Source: Paracoccaceae bacterium
Lineage (GTDB): Bacteria; Pseudomonadota; Alphaproteobacteria; Rhodobacterales; Rhodobacteraceae
NCBI GenBank assembly: GCA_024742705.1
Contig: JANSXZ010000020.1
Span: 1 to 64,000, forward strand
Length of the DNA stretch: 64,000 nucleotides
Direction of reading: 5' to 3'
The position numbers were made by a program, and so were the translations under genes. This document shows, piece by piece, positions 9,605 to 18,757 of this stretch; the stretch's first letter is position 1; each line of letters begins with the position of its first letter. The notes below the pieces were generated by a model. That model had not been told where the DNA came from, ran no database searches, and saw only the letters and a program-made list of their open reading frames with translations.

Positions 9605-9630
9605 GGGGGCGCCAACATGGCGCCCCCCTT
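9605..9630 (+). terminator. Hairpin after gltB
   Basis: A perfect 9-base stem, GGGGGCGCC with GGCGCCCCC, around the loop AACAT lies 10 bases after the gltB stop and is followed by only a short TT. It is a GC-rich terminator-like hairpin with a weak U tract. Confidence 0.55.
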
Positions 9631-9681
9631 GCCGCGTCGCGGGGTGTGGCAATGCACGGCGCGTCTGCGTATAGCTGAGCG

Positions 9682-10404
9682 ATGGCAAGACGGGCCCGAA
9701 AAACCGCACCGACAAATCACCGGCGACGGTTCCGCCCATTCGCCTGGGCGGGCTTTTTCGTGCTGCGCGCGACCACCATTGCCATCCTGGGAACGCTGGC
9801 GCTGGTTCTGGTGCTCAGCGTCGTCAATCCGCCGGTCACCTACTACATCTGGAGCGAACGGCAGCGTTTGGGCGCGGTGGACAGGCAATGGGTGCCCATC
9901 GAATCCATCGCGCCGGTGATGGCGCGTTCGGTTGTGGCCGCCGAAGATGCGAATTTCTGCCTGCACTGGGGTTTTGACGTGGATGCGATCCGCGCCGCGC
10001 TGGCGGCGGGCGGTGCCCGTGGCGGCTCCACGATCAGCCAGCAGGTCGTCAAGAACGTGTTCCTGTGGCACGGCCGGACCTGGGTGCGCAAGGCGCTCGA
10101 GGCGGCGATCACCCCGGCGGTCGAGGCAATCTGGTCAAAGCGGCGCATCATCGAGGTTTACCTGAACGTCGCCGAATTCGACGAAGGCGTGTTCGGCGTC
10201 GAAGCGGCGGCGCGCCGGTATTTCGGGATCGGCCCCGATGCGCTGAGCCCGCAGCAGGCGGCGCGGCTGGCGGCGATCCTGCCCGCGCCCAAGGCCCGCT
10301 CGGCATCGGCTCCGTCGCGATCGGTGCAGCGCCGGGCCGATGCGATCATGGACGGTGCGCAACTGATCGCTCGCGATGGGCGTGCCGCCTGTTTCGAGGA
10401 TTGA
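9682..10404 (+). CDS. mtgA: Monofunctional peptidoglycan transglycosylase
   Basis: This is a 240-residue GT51 glycosyltransferase that polymerises lipid II glycan strands at the inner membrane. It has a basic N-terminus, one membrane anchor (about residues 24-48), and the catalytic Glu in AAEDANF (E88). RGGSTISQQ and KRRIIEVYLN are the conserved substrate-binding motifs. There is no transpeptidase domain, and the length fits MtgA. The start is an ATG with a weak upstream site. Confidence 0.93.
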   Translation: MARRARKTAPTNHRRRFRPFAWAGFFVLRATTIAILGTLALVLVLSVVNPPVTYYIWSERQRLGAVDRQWVPIESIAPVMARSVVAAEDANFCLHWGFDVDAIRAALAAGGARGGSTISQQVVKNVFLWHGRTWVRKALEAAITPAVEAIWSKRRIIEVYLNVAEFDEGVFGVEAAARRYFGIGPDALSPQQAARLAAILPAPKARSASAPSRSVQRRADAIMDGAQLIARDGRAACFED

Positions 10405-10467
10405 ATTGCGCGCCGGGGCGGGGCATCTAGGATGCGACCCCGCATTCCGTTTCGAAAGCATCGCCTG

Positions 10468-11133
10468 ATGGCCAAACTGTTTCACGTCCCTCTTTCGCCA
10501 TTCTGCCGCAAGGTCCGGCTGAGCCTGGCGGAAAAGAAGATCGAAGTGGAGTTGGTCGAAGAACGCTATTGGGAAGCCGAGCCCGATTTCCTGCGCCGCA
10601 ATCCCGCTGCCAAGGTGCCGGTGCTGCGGCTTGACGGGCGGTTCCTGGCCGAAAGCGCAGCGATCTGTGAATACATCGAAGAAACCCGGCCCGATCCCGC
10701 GCTGATGCCCCGCGCGCCTGAAGAACGTTACGAGGTGCGCCGGCTGGTCAGCTGGTTCGACGACAAGTTCCACAACGAAGTGACATCGAAGCTCTTGTAC
10801 GAAAGGGTGAACAAGAAGGTCATGGGCAAGGGCTATCCCGACAGCGCCAACGTCAAGGCCGGTGCGCGGGCGATCAAGTATCATCTCGACTACATGACGT
10901 GGCTGCTGGATCACCGCAGATGGCTGGCCGGCGATGTCATGACCCTCGCGGATTTTGCCGCCGCCGCGCACTTTTCATCGCTCGACTATATCAGCGATGT
11001 CGATTGGAACCGTTCTTCCGTGGTCAAGGACTGGTATGCCAAGATCAAGTCGCGTCCGGCCTTCCGTTCGATCCTGGCCGATCAGATCTGGGGCTTTCCG
11101 CCGCCGGCGCATTATGCCGATCTGGATTTCTGA
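10468..11133 (+). CDS. Glutathione S-transferase family protein
   Basis: This 221-residue protein has an N-terminal thioredoxin-fold GST domain (LFHVPLSPFCRKVRL, with Ser/Cys near the glutathione site) and an all-helical C-terminal domain. The segment AAKVPVLRLDG carries the conserved cis-proline, and ESAAICEYIEE contacts the gamma-glutamyl group in relatives. I chose the ATG at 10468 because the beta-strand begins right after it; the ATG 12 codons upstream adds only basic residues. The substrate is unknown. The next gene, queG, begins 24 bases later. Confidence 0.88.
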   Translation: MAKLFHVPLSPFCRKVRLSLAEKKIEVELVEERYWEAEPDFLRRNPAAKVPVLRLDGRFLAESAAICEYIEETRPDPALMPRAPEERYEVRRLVSWFDDKFHNEVTSKLLYERVNKKVMGKGYPDSANVKAGARAIKYHLDYMTWLLDHRRWLAGDVMTLADFAAAAHFSSLDYISDVDWNRSSVVKDWYAKIKSRPAFRSILADQIWGFPPPAHYADLDF

Positions 11134-11157
11134 ACGCGCGCCGGGCCCCGGACCGGC

Positions 11158-12189
11158 ATGAGCGTTGCGCTGAAACAGCGGCTGGTGGCGGCTGCGCGGG
11201 CCGAAGGGTTTGTCGATTGCGGGCTGTGCCGGCCGTCGGCGGTGCCCGAGGTGCCGGCACGGCTGCGCGCCTTTCTGGATGCGGGATACCATGGCCAGAT
11301 GGCATGGCTGGCGGAACGGACCGCATGGCGCGCCGATCCCGCCGCGCTCTGGCCCGAGGCGCGGACCGTGATCATGCTGGCTGAAAGCTATGCGCCGCGT
11401 CACGATCCGCTGGCCGTGTTGAACCACCCGGATCGCGGCGCGGTTTCGGTGTACGCGCAGGGCCGCGACTATCACGATGTGGTCAAGAAACGCCTCAAGC
11501 GTCTGGCGCGTTGGCTGATTGCCGAAGCCGGCGGCGCGGTCAAGGTGTTCGTCGATACCGCGCCGGTGCCGGAAAAGGCGCTGGCGCAGGCGGCCGGGCT
11601 GGGCTGGCAGGGCAAGCACACCAACATCGTCAGCCGTGATTGGGGCAACTGGGCGTTTCTGGGCGCGATCTTCACCACGCTTGATCTGCCGGTAGACACG
11701 CCCGAACACGATCATTGCGGGTCGTGCCGCGCCTGTCTGGATATCTGCCCGACCGGTGCCTTCGTGGCGCCCTACCGGATGGATGCCCGGCGCTGCGTCT
11801 CGTATCTGACCATCGAACACCGCGGCCCGGTGCCGGATGATCTGCGCGCGGGGATCGGCAACCGGATCTATGGCTGTGACGATTGCCTTGCCGTCTGCCC
11901 GTGGAACAAGTTCGCCGTGGCGGCATCCGACCTGCGGTATCACGCCGATGATCCGCAGCCGCCGGCGTTGGCCGAACTTGCGGTGCTGGACGATGCCGGT
12001 TTTCGCGCGCGGTTTGCCGGTTCGCCGATCAAGCGGATCGGGCGCGACCGCTTTGTGCGGAATGTCCTTTACGCCATCGGGAATTCCGGCATTGCTGCAC
12101 TGCGCGGCGTTGCCGCCGGCCTGATGACGGATCCGGATCCGGCGGTGGCCGACGCGGCGCGCTGGGCGGTCCGGCGGTTGGCGCCATGA
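11158..12189 (+). CDS. queG: Epoxyqueuosine reductase
   Basis: QueG (343 residues) is a cobalamin- and Fe-S-dependent enzyme that reduces epoxyqueuosine to queuosine in tRNA wobble positions, the last step of queuosine synthesis. Ferredoxin-like cysteines are C187, C190, C193 and C197 ([11 protein letters not shown]) and C240, C243 and C247 (CDDCLAVC), for two 4Fe-4S clusters. The N-terminal half is the cobalamin/substrate domain. The C-terminal tail has HEAT-like helices. Length is slightly below E. coli QueG but normal for alphaproteobacteria. Confidence 0.94.
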   Translation: MSVALKQRLVAAARAEGFVDCGLCRPSAVPEVPARLRAFLDAGYHGQMAWLAERTAWRADPAALWPEARTVIMLAESYAPRHDPLAVLNHPDRGAVSVYAQGRDYHDVVKKRLKRLARWLIAEAGGAVKVFVDTAPVPEKALAQAAGLGWQGKHTNIVSRDWGNWAFLGAIFTTLDLPVDTPEHDHCGSCRACLDICPTGAFVAPYRMDARRCVSYLTIEHRGPVPDDLRAGIGNRIYGCDDCLAVCPWNKFAVAASDLRYHADDPQPPALAELAVLDDAGFRARFAGSPIKRIGRDRFVRNVLYAIGNSGIAALRGVAAGLMTDPDPAVADAARWAVRRLAP

Positions 12190-12228
12190 CCGGCCCCGCG
12201 GCCCGTGCGCAGGAAAGGAGAGGCGGCC

Positions 12229-14235
12229 ATGGCGATCCTGTTGGGTGTCGATACAGGTGGAACCTATACCGATGCGGTTCTGGTCCGCGATGACCGTGAG
12301 GTGATTGCCAGCGCCAAGGCCCTGACCACCCGCGCCGATCTGGCGCTGGGGGTGCGGGCGGCGATATCTGCGGTTCTCGGCCAAAGCGGCATCGATCCTG
12401 CCGCCATCGCGCTGGCGTCGCTTTCGACGACACTGGCCACCAATGCGCTGGTCGAAGGCCAGGGCGGCCGGGTCGCGTTGATCTACATCGGGTTCCGCGC
12501 GCAGGATCTGGAAAAGCACGGGCTGGCGGCCGCGCTCAAGGGCGATCCGGCGCTGGTGCTGGATGGTGGGCACACCCACGCGGGGGTGCCGGTGATGCCG
12601 CTGGACCAGCCGGCGCTGCGATCGTTTCTGACAGCGCATCGGGGTCAGGTTTCCGGCTATGCCGTGGCGGCCCAGTTCGCAACGCGCAATCCCGCGCACG
12701 AACGCGAGGCCGCGCGGATGATCGCCGATCTGACCGGCGCCCCGGTCACCTGCTCGCACGAGCTTTCGGCGCGGCTGAATGGCCCTAAACGGGCGATCAC
12801 GGCGGTGCTGAACGCGCGGTTGATCGGGATGACGCACCGTCTGATCGGGCGGACACGCGACGCGCTGGACCGGCTGGGTATTGCCGCGCCTCTGATGGTG
12901 GTGCGCGGCGACGGGGCGCTGATGTCGGCGCAGCAGGCGCGGGCGCGGCCGATCGAAACCATTCTCAGCGGCCCGGCCGCGTCGATCGTGGGGGCCAGAT
13001 GGCTGACCGGGGCGCGCGACGCGCTGGTGTCCGACATCGGCGGCACAACCACCGATGTTGCCGTGCTGCGCGACGGGCGGCCCGCCATCGATCCGGCCGG
13101 CGCGCAGGTCGGCGCCTTTCGCACCATGGTCGAAGCGGTTGCCATGCGCACCACAGGCCTGGGCGGCGACAGTCAGGTGCATGTCAATGCCGCGGGCCTG
13201 GCCGGGGGGATTTCGCTGGGGCCGCGCAGGGTTCTGCCGGTTTCGCTGCTGGCCCATGAGGCGCCCGATGCGGTTCTGCCCGCGCTCGAACAACAGTTGC
13301 GTGCCACGGTGCCCGGCGAATACGACGCGCGGTTCGTGCGTGCCGTGCCCGGAATGCAGGCCGAAGGTCTGGCCCCGCGCGAAGCGGACCTGCTGGGCCG
13401 GCTGGGCGACACGGTCTGGCCGTTCGATCGGGTGCTCCGCAACCGCATGGAACACAACGCCCTGGCGCGGCTGATCGACCGCGGCCTGGTGCAGGTGGCC
13501 GGGCCAACCCCGTCGGATGCAGCGCATGTGCTGGGTATGGTCACGGCGTGGAACCGGACGGCGGCGGGGCTGGCGCTGACGCTGCTGGCGCGCAAACGTG
13601 TCGGCACCGGCGATCAACTGGCTGCCGGGCCCGAAGCGATGGCCGGCATGATCGTCGCTCAGCTGACCCGGCAGACCGCCCTCGCGCTTCTTGAAACCGC
13701 CTTTGCCGAGGATACGCCCGACTTCGGTGTGCCGGCGGCCGATCTCGCGCGGCATGTTCTCACCCATCGCGGGCTGGCCGGCCATCGCGGCCTTTTGGCG
13801 CTGGATGTGGCGCTGAACCTGCCTGTGGTGGGGCTGGGCGCATCGGCGCCCGCCTATTATCCGGCGGTGGGCGAGGCGCTGCGGTGCCGGATGATCCTGC
13901 CAGAGCACGCCGGCGTGGCCAATGCCATCGGCGCGGTGGTGGGCCGGGTAACGATGCGGCGCAGCGGCACCGTGACGGCCCCGTCGGAAGGCCGGTTTCG
14001 CGTCCACCTCGACAGCGGCCCCGAGGATTTCACCAGTTCCGAAGAAGCATTGCAGCGGATCGAAGCGGCGCTGCGGGCCGCTGCCAGCGCCGATGCCGCC
14101 GCCGCCGGTGCCGAGGACATCGACGTTGCCGTCACCCGCGACATCCGCACGGCCCGGCTCGAGGCGCGCGATGTGTTTGTCGAGGCCATGATCACCGTCG
14201 AGGCCAGTGGCCGCCCCCGCGTCGCCACCGGCTGA
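12229..14235 (+). CDS. Hydantoinase/oxoprolinase family protein (HyuA-like)
   Basis: This 668-residue protein has an actin-like ATP-binding fold. The N-terminal phosphate motif is LGVDTGGTYTDAVLV (residues 4-18), and DIGGTTTDVAVL is the second phosphate loop. Family members cleave N-methylhydantoin or 5-oxoproline, or carboxylate acetone-like ketones, usually as HyuA with a separate HyuB. No HyuB partner lies next to it. The ATG at 12229 has a strong AGGAAAGGAG upstream; a GTG 8 codons earlier overlaps this site and was not used. The substrate cannot be assigned. Confidence 0.85.
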   Translation: MAILLGVDTGGTYTDAVLVRDDREVIASAKALTTRADLALGVRAAISAVLGQSGIDPAAIALASLSTTLATNALVEGQGGRVALIYIGFRAQDLEKHGLAAALKGDPALVLDGGHTHAGVPVMPLDQPALRSFLTAHRGQVSGYAVAAQFATRNPAHEREAARMIADLTGAPVTCSHELSARLNGPKRAITAVLNARLIGMTHRLIGRTRDALDRLGIAAPLMVVRGDGALMSAQQARARPIETILSGPAASIVGARWLTGARDALVSDIGGTTTDVAVLRDGRPAIDPAGAQVGAFRTMVEAVAMRTTGLGGDSQVHVNAAGLAGGISLGPRRVLPVSLLAHEAPDAVLPALEQQLRATVPGEYDARFVRAVPGMQAEGLAPREADLLGRLGDTVWPFDRVLRNRMEHNALARLIDRGLVQVAGPTPSDAAHVLGMVTAWNRTAAGLALTLLARKRVGTGDQLAAGPEAMAGMIVAQLTRQTALALLETAFAEDTPDFGVPAADLARHVLTHRGLAGHRGLLALDVALNLPVVGLGASAPAYYPAVGEALRCRMILPEHAGVANAIGAVVGRVTMRRSGTVTAPSEGRFRVHLDSGPEDFTSSEEALQRIEAALRAAASADAAAAGAEDIDVAVTRDIRTARLEARDVFVEAMITVEASGRPRVATG

Positions 14236-14286
14236 TCCCGGCGGCCGCCATCTCGTTTCGCCCCATGACCGACGAAAGGACCGGAC

Positions 14287-15156
14287 ATGTCATCGCCTGC
14301 CCTCCTGCGGCTTGCCGCGCTGGTGTTCGCCGCGGTTTCGCTGGTTGTCGTGGGCGACACGGCGGGCAAGCTGCTGACCTCGGGCGGGGTGGATCCCTTC
14401 GTGGTGGCATGGTCGCGCTTCGCGCTGGCGGCTCTGGCCTTCTTGCCGTTCAGCGGACTGCAACGCGCCGAACTGCACGCGCTGGGCGACGGACGGATTG
14501 TGCTGCGGGGGGTTTTCATCGCCGGCGGTATTACCTGCATCCTGACGGCTTTGCGCAGCGAACCCATCGCCAATGTCTTCGGCGCGTTTTTCATCGGGCC
14601 GGTGGTGTCTTACGGGCTGGCCCTGCTGGTGTTGCGCGAAACGCCGTCGCCTTCGCGGGCCGTTTTGCTGGGGCTGGGGTTCTTCGGTGTAATGCTGGTG
14701 GTAAAGCCCGGTTTCGGTGCCACAACGGGTATACTCTTTGCGCTGGGCGCGGGCGTGTTCTATGGTTGCTACCTTGCCGTGACACGATCTGTCGCCGGGC
14801 GCTACCGGCCACGTTTCCTGCTGTTGTCGCAACTGGTTGTCGGGGCGGTGGTTCTGGCGCCCTTCGGGTTGCGCGCGCCGATGCCCGATCCCGATGTCGG
14901 GCTGGCGCTGCTGATCGGCATCAGTGCGTTTGGATCGGCGGCGGGCAACTATCTTCTGGTCCGCGCCAACCGCATCGGCGAGGCGACATTGATCGCGCCG
15001 CTGGTCTACAGCCAGCTGGTTTCGGCCACTGTTCTGGGGGTTGTGGTGTTCGGTGACTGGCCAGATGCCGTCGCCCTTACCGGCCTTGCAATCATCGCCG
15101 CATCGGGGTTCGGATCGCTCTGGGTGTACCGGCGCCAGTCGGCGGGCACCGGTTGA
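14287..15156 (+). CDS. EamA/DMT-family membrane transporter
   Basis: The 289 residues form about ten hydrophobic segments arranged as two EamA repeats, as in drug/metabolite transporters that export amino acids or metabolites. Short cytoplasmic loops and a conserved-looking LRSEPIANVFGAFFIGPVV stretch support the family. Upstream sequence GAAAGGACCGGAC gives an acceptable ribosome site. It may be cotranscribed with the HyuA-like gene 51 bases upstream, but nothing shows a common substrate. Confidence 0.85.
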   Translation: MSSPALLRLAALVFAAVSLVVVGDTAGKLLTSGGVDPFVVAWSRFALAALAFLPFSGLQRAELHALGDGRIVLRGVFIAGGITCILTALRSEPIANVFGAFFIGPVVSYGLALLVLRETPSPSRAVLLGLGFFGVMLVVKPGFGATTGILFALGAGVFYGCYLAVTRSVAGRYRPRFLLLSQLVVGAVVLAPFGLRAPMPDPDVGLALLIGISAFGSAAGNYLLVRANRIGEATLIAPLVYSQLVSATVLGVVVFGDWPDAVALTGLAIIAASGFGSLWVYRRQSAGTG

Positions 15157-15197
15157 CACCGGGCCGGTGCCGGGTGACGCCCCGCACCGGCCCGGTG
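15157..15197. terminator. Perfect 14-base inverted repeat between convergent genes
   Basis: CACCGGGCCGGTGC (15157-15170) pairs exactly with GCACCGGCCCGGTG (15184-15197) across a 13-base loop. It starts at the first base after the transporter stop and ends 7 bases before the msrA stop. It is best read as a bidirectional transcription terminator, although no U tract follows on either side. Confidence 0.65.
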
Positions 15198-15204
15198 CCG
15201 CGTG

Positions 15205-15714
15205 TCATTCCGCCGCGCTGCGTTTCGGCAGAACCCAACCGGGGCGCACGAAATGGCAGGTATAGCCGTTGGGGATCCGCTCGAGGTAATCCTGATGCTC
15301 GGGCTCGGCCTCCCAGAAATCGCCCACCGGCTCGACTTCGGTCACCACCTTGCCGGGCCACAGCCCCGATGCATCCACATCGGCGATGGTATCCAGCGCG
15401 ACCTGCCGCTGGGTTTCGTCGACATAGTAGATCGCCGAGCGATAGCTGAGTCCGCGATCGTTGCCCTGACGGTTCGGCGTAGTGGGATCGTGGATCTGGA
15501 AAAAGAACTCCAGCAGATCGCGGTACGTGATGCGCGCCGGATCGAAGACGATTTCAATGCCTTCGGCGTGGGTGCCGTGGTTGCGGTAGGTTGCGTTCGG
15601 TACATCGCCGCCGGTGTAGCCCACGCGGGTGCCCAGAACGCCCGGACGCTTGCGGATCAGATCCTGCATCCCCCAGAAACATCCGCCTGCCAGAACTGCG
15701 CGTTCTTGTGTCAT
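15205..15714 (-). CDS. msrA: Peptide methionine (S)-S-oxide reductase
   Basis: MsrA (169 residues) reduces the S epimer of methionine sulfoxide in proteins. The catalytic GGCFWG motif (C12) sits at the N-terminus, followed by [12 protein letters not shown] and [11 protein letters not shown], all diagnostic. I chose the start 11 codons before the catalytic Cys; it overlaps the msrB stop by 4 bases (ATGA), so the two repair enzymes are translated together. The C-terminus lacks the extra Cys pair of some MsrAs. Confidence 0.95.
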   Translation of the reverse strand: MTQERAVLAGGCFWGMQDLIRKRPGVLGTRVGYTGGDVPNATYRNHGTHAEGIEIVFDPARITYRDLLEFFFQIHDPTTPNRQGNDRGLSYRSAIYYVDETQRQVALDTIADVDASGLWPGKVVTEVEPVGDFWEAEPEHQDYLERIPNGYTCHFVRPGWVLPKRSAAE

Positions 15715-16160
15715 GCCACGTCCTCCACCTGATCGAGATAAGCGCCGTATCCTTCGGCCTCCATGTCGTCGCGATGCACAAAGCGCAGCGACGCCGAGTT
15801 GATGCAATAGCGCAGGCCGCCGCGGTCGCGCGGCCCGTCGGGGAACACATGGCCCAGGTGGCTGTCGCCATGGGCCGATCGCACCTCGGTTCGGATCATG
15901 CCCATCGTGCGGTCGCTGAACTCGCGCACATGGGCGGGTTCGACGGGCTTGGTGAAGCTGGGCCAGCCGCAGCCGCTTTCATATTTGTCGGCCGATGCGA
16001 AAAGGGGTTCGCCCGATACGATATCGACGTAAATCCCCGGTTCCTTGTTGTGCAAAAGTTTGCCCGTGCCGGGGCGTTCGGTGCCCGACTGCTGGGTCAC
16101 ATAGAACTCTTCCGCCGACAGTGCCCGAATGGCATCGGGATCTTTGGTATAGGTTGGCAA
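15711..16160 (-). CDS. msrB: Peptide methionine (R)-S-oxide reductase
   Basis: MsrB (149 residues) reduces the R epimer of methionine sulfoxide. The catalytic cysteine is C119 in [11 protein letters not shown], and C64 in ESGCGWPSF is the likely resolving residue. The two CxxC zinc motifs of other MsrBs are missing, so this is the non-zinc form. The start is taken as TTG at 16160 because a GGAGG sits 5 bases upstream and the conserved N-terminus ([10 protein letters not shown]) begins there. No ATG in frame is near. msrA follows directly. Confidence 0.93.
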   Translation of the reverse strand: MPTYTKDPDAIRALSAEEFYVTQQSGTERPGTGKLLHNKEPGIYVDIVSGEPLFASADKYESGCGWPSFTKPVEPAHVREFSDRTMGMIRTEVRSAHGDSHLGHVFPDGPRDRGGLRYCINSASLRFVHRDDMEAEGYGAYLDQVEDVA

Positions 16161-16165
16161 TGCAT

Positions 16166-16170
16166 CCTCC
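16166..16170 (-). promoter_or_regulatory. Ribosome-binding site fixing the msrB TTG start
   Basis: On the minus strand this reads GGAGG, 5 bases before the TTG at 16160-16158. It is the main reason to accept a TTG start for msrB. Confidence 0.7.
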
Positions 16171-16303
16171 GTCGTTTCGCTTTGTCCTATATGTGGAACT
16201 GAAACCGGAAAAACCAAAATGAAAAATCGGTGTTGTCCTGGTGCTGCCTTTGATCCGGCGGCGGGGCCGGCCCGTAAAACCGGGCAAACAGGAGGATACA
16301 GCC

Positions 16304-16846
16304 ATGCATGCCCTGACGACATGGATATTGGCCGGGGTTGCCGCCTTCGGTCTGGCCACCGCGACGCTGGCGACGCCAGAGCGCGGCATGACAGGAACTT
16401 TCGCGTCCATCGATGGCGGAACCCTGGCGCTGGAGGATTGGCGCGGTCAGCCGGTTCTGGTGGTCAACACCGCGTCAAAATGCGGGTTCACCGATCAATA
16501 CGCCGGATTGCAGGCGCTTTACGATGCCTACCGTGACCGCGGGCTGATCGTTCTGGCCGTACCGTCGGACGATTTCAACCAGGAGCTCGAGGATGCCGCG
16601 GCGGTCAAGGCGTTCTGCGATCTGAACTACGGTCTCGATCTGCCGATGACAGACATCACCCATGTGCGCGGCGCCGATGCGCATGAATTCTATGCCCGCG
16701 TCCGATCCGAAACCGGATGGCAGCCGGCATGGAACTTCAACAAGATCCTGATTGCCCCCGACGGGACCGTTGCGGGCACATGGGGTTCGACAACGCGGCC
16801 CGCGTCTCAGGTTCTTCGGCGCGCGATCGAATCCGCGCTGCGGTAA
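16304..16846 (+). CDS. Glutathione peroxidase, exported form
   Basis: The 180-residue product has an N-terminal hydrophobic stretch (about residues 4-23) that looks like a signal peptide, so it probably works in the periplasm. The peroxidatic Cys is C60 in [12 protein letters not shown], and WNFNKILI carries the conserved Trp/Asn. The usual FPCNQFGGQEP segment is replaced by [12 protein letters not shown], so the resolving Cys of thioredoxin-dependent forms is absent at that spot. GGAGG precedes the ATG. It diverges from msrB across a 143-base spacer. Confidence 0.9.
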   Translation: MHALTTWILAGVAAFGLATATLATPERGMTGTFASIDGGTLALEDWRGQPVLVVNTASKCGFTDQYAGLQALYDAYRDRGLIVLAVPSDDFNQELEDAAAVKAFCDLNYGLDLPMTDITHVRGADAHEFYARVRSETGWQPAWNFNKILIAPDGTVAGTWGSTTRPASQVLRRAIESALR

Positions 16847-16852
16847 TCGAGG

Positions 16853-17269
16853 TCAGCCGCGCCGCGCCGCGTCCAGTGTATCCTGCAGGAAAAGCTGGAT
16901 GCGCGCGGGGTCGAGTTCGGCAACGATGCGGCCCAGTTCGTCCTCGCCGCGGCGTGCGATCAGGGTTGACCGGCGTTCGACCCGCAGGCGCTGGGCCATT
17001 TGTGAGGGGCCGTAAGTGTCCCAGTCGATATCGACAAAGGTGATGTACCGCGCATAGTCCGGATTGGCCGCCTTGATATCGGCGATGATCTCGCGCTTGA
17101 TCTTGCAGGTCAGCGACCAGGTGGCGTTGAAGTTCAGGATCGCGGTCTGCCGGGTTTGCGAAAGATCGCCGATCATGCCCGGCGTATAGATTGTGGCGCG
17201 ATACGAGGCATGAAGCGGCGTCGCGGCGAGAGAGGCGATGCCCAGGGCGATGAAATGTCGGCGGTCCAC
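16853..17269 (-). CDS. Thioredoxin-fold protein with a single active-site cysteine
   Basis: The 138-residue product starts MDRRHFIALG, a Tat-like twin-arginine signal, with a likely cut after HA at residue 21. The active-site loop reads ATWSLTC (W51, C55), so the first Cys of the usual WCxxC is Ser. The middle FVDIDWDTYG is the thioredoxin strand. Such a protein cannot form the normal disulfide and may act as an isomerase or bind a thiol. It converges on the glutathione peroxidase gene with a 6-base gap. Confidence 0.75.
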   Translation of the reverse strand: MDRRHFIALGIASLAATPLHASYRATIYTPGMIGDLSQTRQTAILNFNATWSLTCKIKREIIADIKAANPDYARYITFVDIDWDTYGPSQMAQRLRVERRSTLIARRGEDELGRIVAELDPARIQLFLQDTLDAARRG

Positions 17270-17380
17270 GTTCGAATCGTCCTGTTTGACAAGGTTCGCA
17301 ATACCTTAGCCATCTGCGGCGGAATGTCACCCGCCACCCGTGCCAAAGCCCGCGATTGTGGCGCGGTTGCCGCAGCCGGG

Positions 17381-18253
17381 TCAGGCGCGGGGTGGCTGGC
17401 GCGCGATCTGCACGGCCAGGATGCCGCCGGCGATGATCGCCACCCCCAGAAGATCGAGCGGCCGCAGCGCCTCGCCCAGGATGATCGCGGCGATGGCGAC
17501 GCCAAAGAACGGGTTGAGAAAGTGAAAGGTCGCCGCGCGCACCGCGCCGATGCGATCCACCAGCATGAACCATACCAGCGTCGCCGCCAGCCCCGGCACC
17601 AGTGTGGTATAGACAAAGGCAAGTGCCAGCGGCCAGTTGGGCCGCAGCACCGGGGTTTCAAGGGCCAGGGCGGCAGCGAACAGGATCGCCGATCCCACCA
17701 GCATCTGAAGACCGACGATCATCATGAAATTGCCGCCCGATGACGCTCCGCGCATGCTGAGCGTGGCAAATGTCAGCGCGAGCACACCGATGCCGCAAAG
17801 CGCAATACCATAAAGATCGACACCCGATGTCATCCGCGCGCCCATGATGAGGGTGACGCCGGCGATGCCCGCGATCAGCCCGATCATGGCCAGCGGCCGC
17901 AGTGACTCGCGGAAGATCAGCCAGCTGGCCAGCGCCACCATGAGGGGCATCGTCGATGCGATGATCGACGCAAGCGACGCCTCGATGGTTTGCATGGCGA
18001 CGAAGTTCAGGCCCAGGTACAGCGCGTTCTGGCATAGCCCGAAGATGAACGTCGCGCGCCACTGGCCGCGTGTCAGGTGCCAGCTTTGGCCCATGGCGCG
18101 GGCGATGGCCACGCCGATCAGGCCCGAAATCAGAAACCGCAGGGCCAGCGAATACAGCGGCGATGCATCGGCGACGATGATCCGCGCGGATGTGAAGGCC
18201 GATGACCACATGAAGGCAAAGGCCAGCCCCATCAGGATTGCGCGGATGTCCAT
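17381..18253 (-). CDS. EamA/DMT-family transporter
   Basis: This 290-residue membrane protein has ten hydrophobic segments and two EamA domains. Features include AFMWSSAFTSARII at the N-terminus and SWLIFRESLRPLAMIGL between repeats. The start MDIRAILMG was chosen because AGGAGA lies just upstream; an ATG six codons earlier overlaps that site. Substrate unknown. It stands alone, separated from the HU gene by 157 bases and from the thioredoxin-fold gene by 111 bases. Confidence 0.87.
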   Translation of the reverse strand: MDIRAILMGLAFAFMWSSAFTSARIIVADASPLYSLALRFLISGLIGVAIARAMGQSWHLTRGQWRATFIFGLCQNALYLGLNFVAMQTIEASLASIIASTMPLMVALASWLIFRESLRPLAMIGLIAGIAGVTLIMGARMTSGVDLYGIALCGIGVLALTFATLSMRGASSGGNFMMIVGLQMLVGSAILFAAALALETPVLRPNWPLALAFVYTTLVPGLAATLVWFMLVDRIGAVRAATFHFLNPFFGVAIAAIILGEALRPLDLLGVAIIAGGILAVQIARQPPRA

Positions 18254-18327
18254 TGCCGTCTCCTGTTTCACGAGGCGTGCTTAACAAAGCAATGTGGGGG
18301 GCGCCAGAGCCTGTTGCAGGCGGGGCG

Positions 18328-18346
18328 CCGGCCAGTCTTTGGCCGG
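18328..18346 (-). terminator. Hairpin downstream of the HU gene
   Basis: CCGGCCA (18328-18334) pairs with TGGCCGG (18340-18346) around a five-base loop, about 65 bases past the HU stop when read on the minus strand. No strong T tract follows. Confidence 0.4.
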
Positions 18347-18410
18347 TCGCCTTTTGCGCGGGTTCGGCCAGCGGCCACAGGGGCGGTCGGCCCGCCGCGC
18401 GTTTTCCGGA

Positions 18411-18698
18411 TCAGCCGTTCACGCTGTCCTTGAGGGCCTTTGCGATGGTCATCTTCACGACCTTGTCGGCCTCTTTCTTGAACTGTTCGCCTGTTGCCGG
18501 GTTGCGCACCATCCGCTCGGGGCGCTCACGGCAATAGATCTTGCCGACGCCCGGCAGGGTCACGGCGCCGCCGCCGGACACTTCCTGGGTAATCAGGTTG
18601 CACACCGCGTCCAGCGCCATTCCGGCGGCCTTCTTGTCGGTGCCCATTTCTTCGGCCAGCGCGGCGACGAGTTGGGTTTTTGTCATAGGTTTTGCCAT
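18411..18698 (-). CDS. HU-family DNA-binding protein
   Basis: This 95-residue nucleoid protein bends DNA as a dimer. The helical N-terminus (MTKTQLVAALAEE) is followed by the beta-arm with RNPATGEQ, the canonical RNPxTG motif carrying the intercalating Pro. ADKVVKMTIAKAL forms the C-terminal part. The start has AAGGAGA upstream. HU rather than IHF is chosen from overall wording. An inverted repeat at 18758-18775 lies in its promoter region. Confidence 0.92.
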   Translation of the reverse strand: MAKPMTKTQLVAALAEEMGTDKKAAGMALDAVCNLITQEVSGGGAVTLPGVGKIYCRERPERMVRNPATGEQFKKEADKVVKMTIAKALKDSVNG

Positions 18699-18757
18699 TT
18701 TCTGGTCTCCTTCGTCCGCCCGATGTCTAGGGCCTGTGACATACATTGTAACGGAAT

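Noticed and set aside
6947-9739. A 930-codon minus-strand open frame opposite gltB
   Set aside because: It is an antisense shadow of gltB in high-GC DNA: biased to His, Arg and Asp, with no domain, and on the opposite strand of a complete conserved gene.
10975-14007. A 1010-codon minus-strand open frame opposite GST, queG and the HyuA-like gene
   Set aside because: It crosses several real plus-strand genes and has a low-complexity composition, so it is a chance frame of GC-rich codons.
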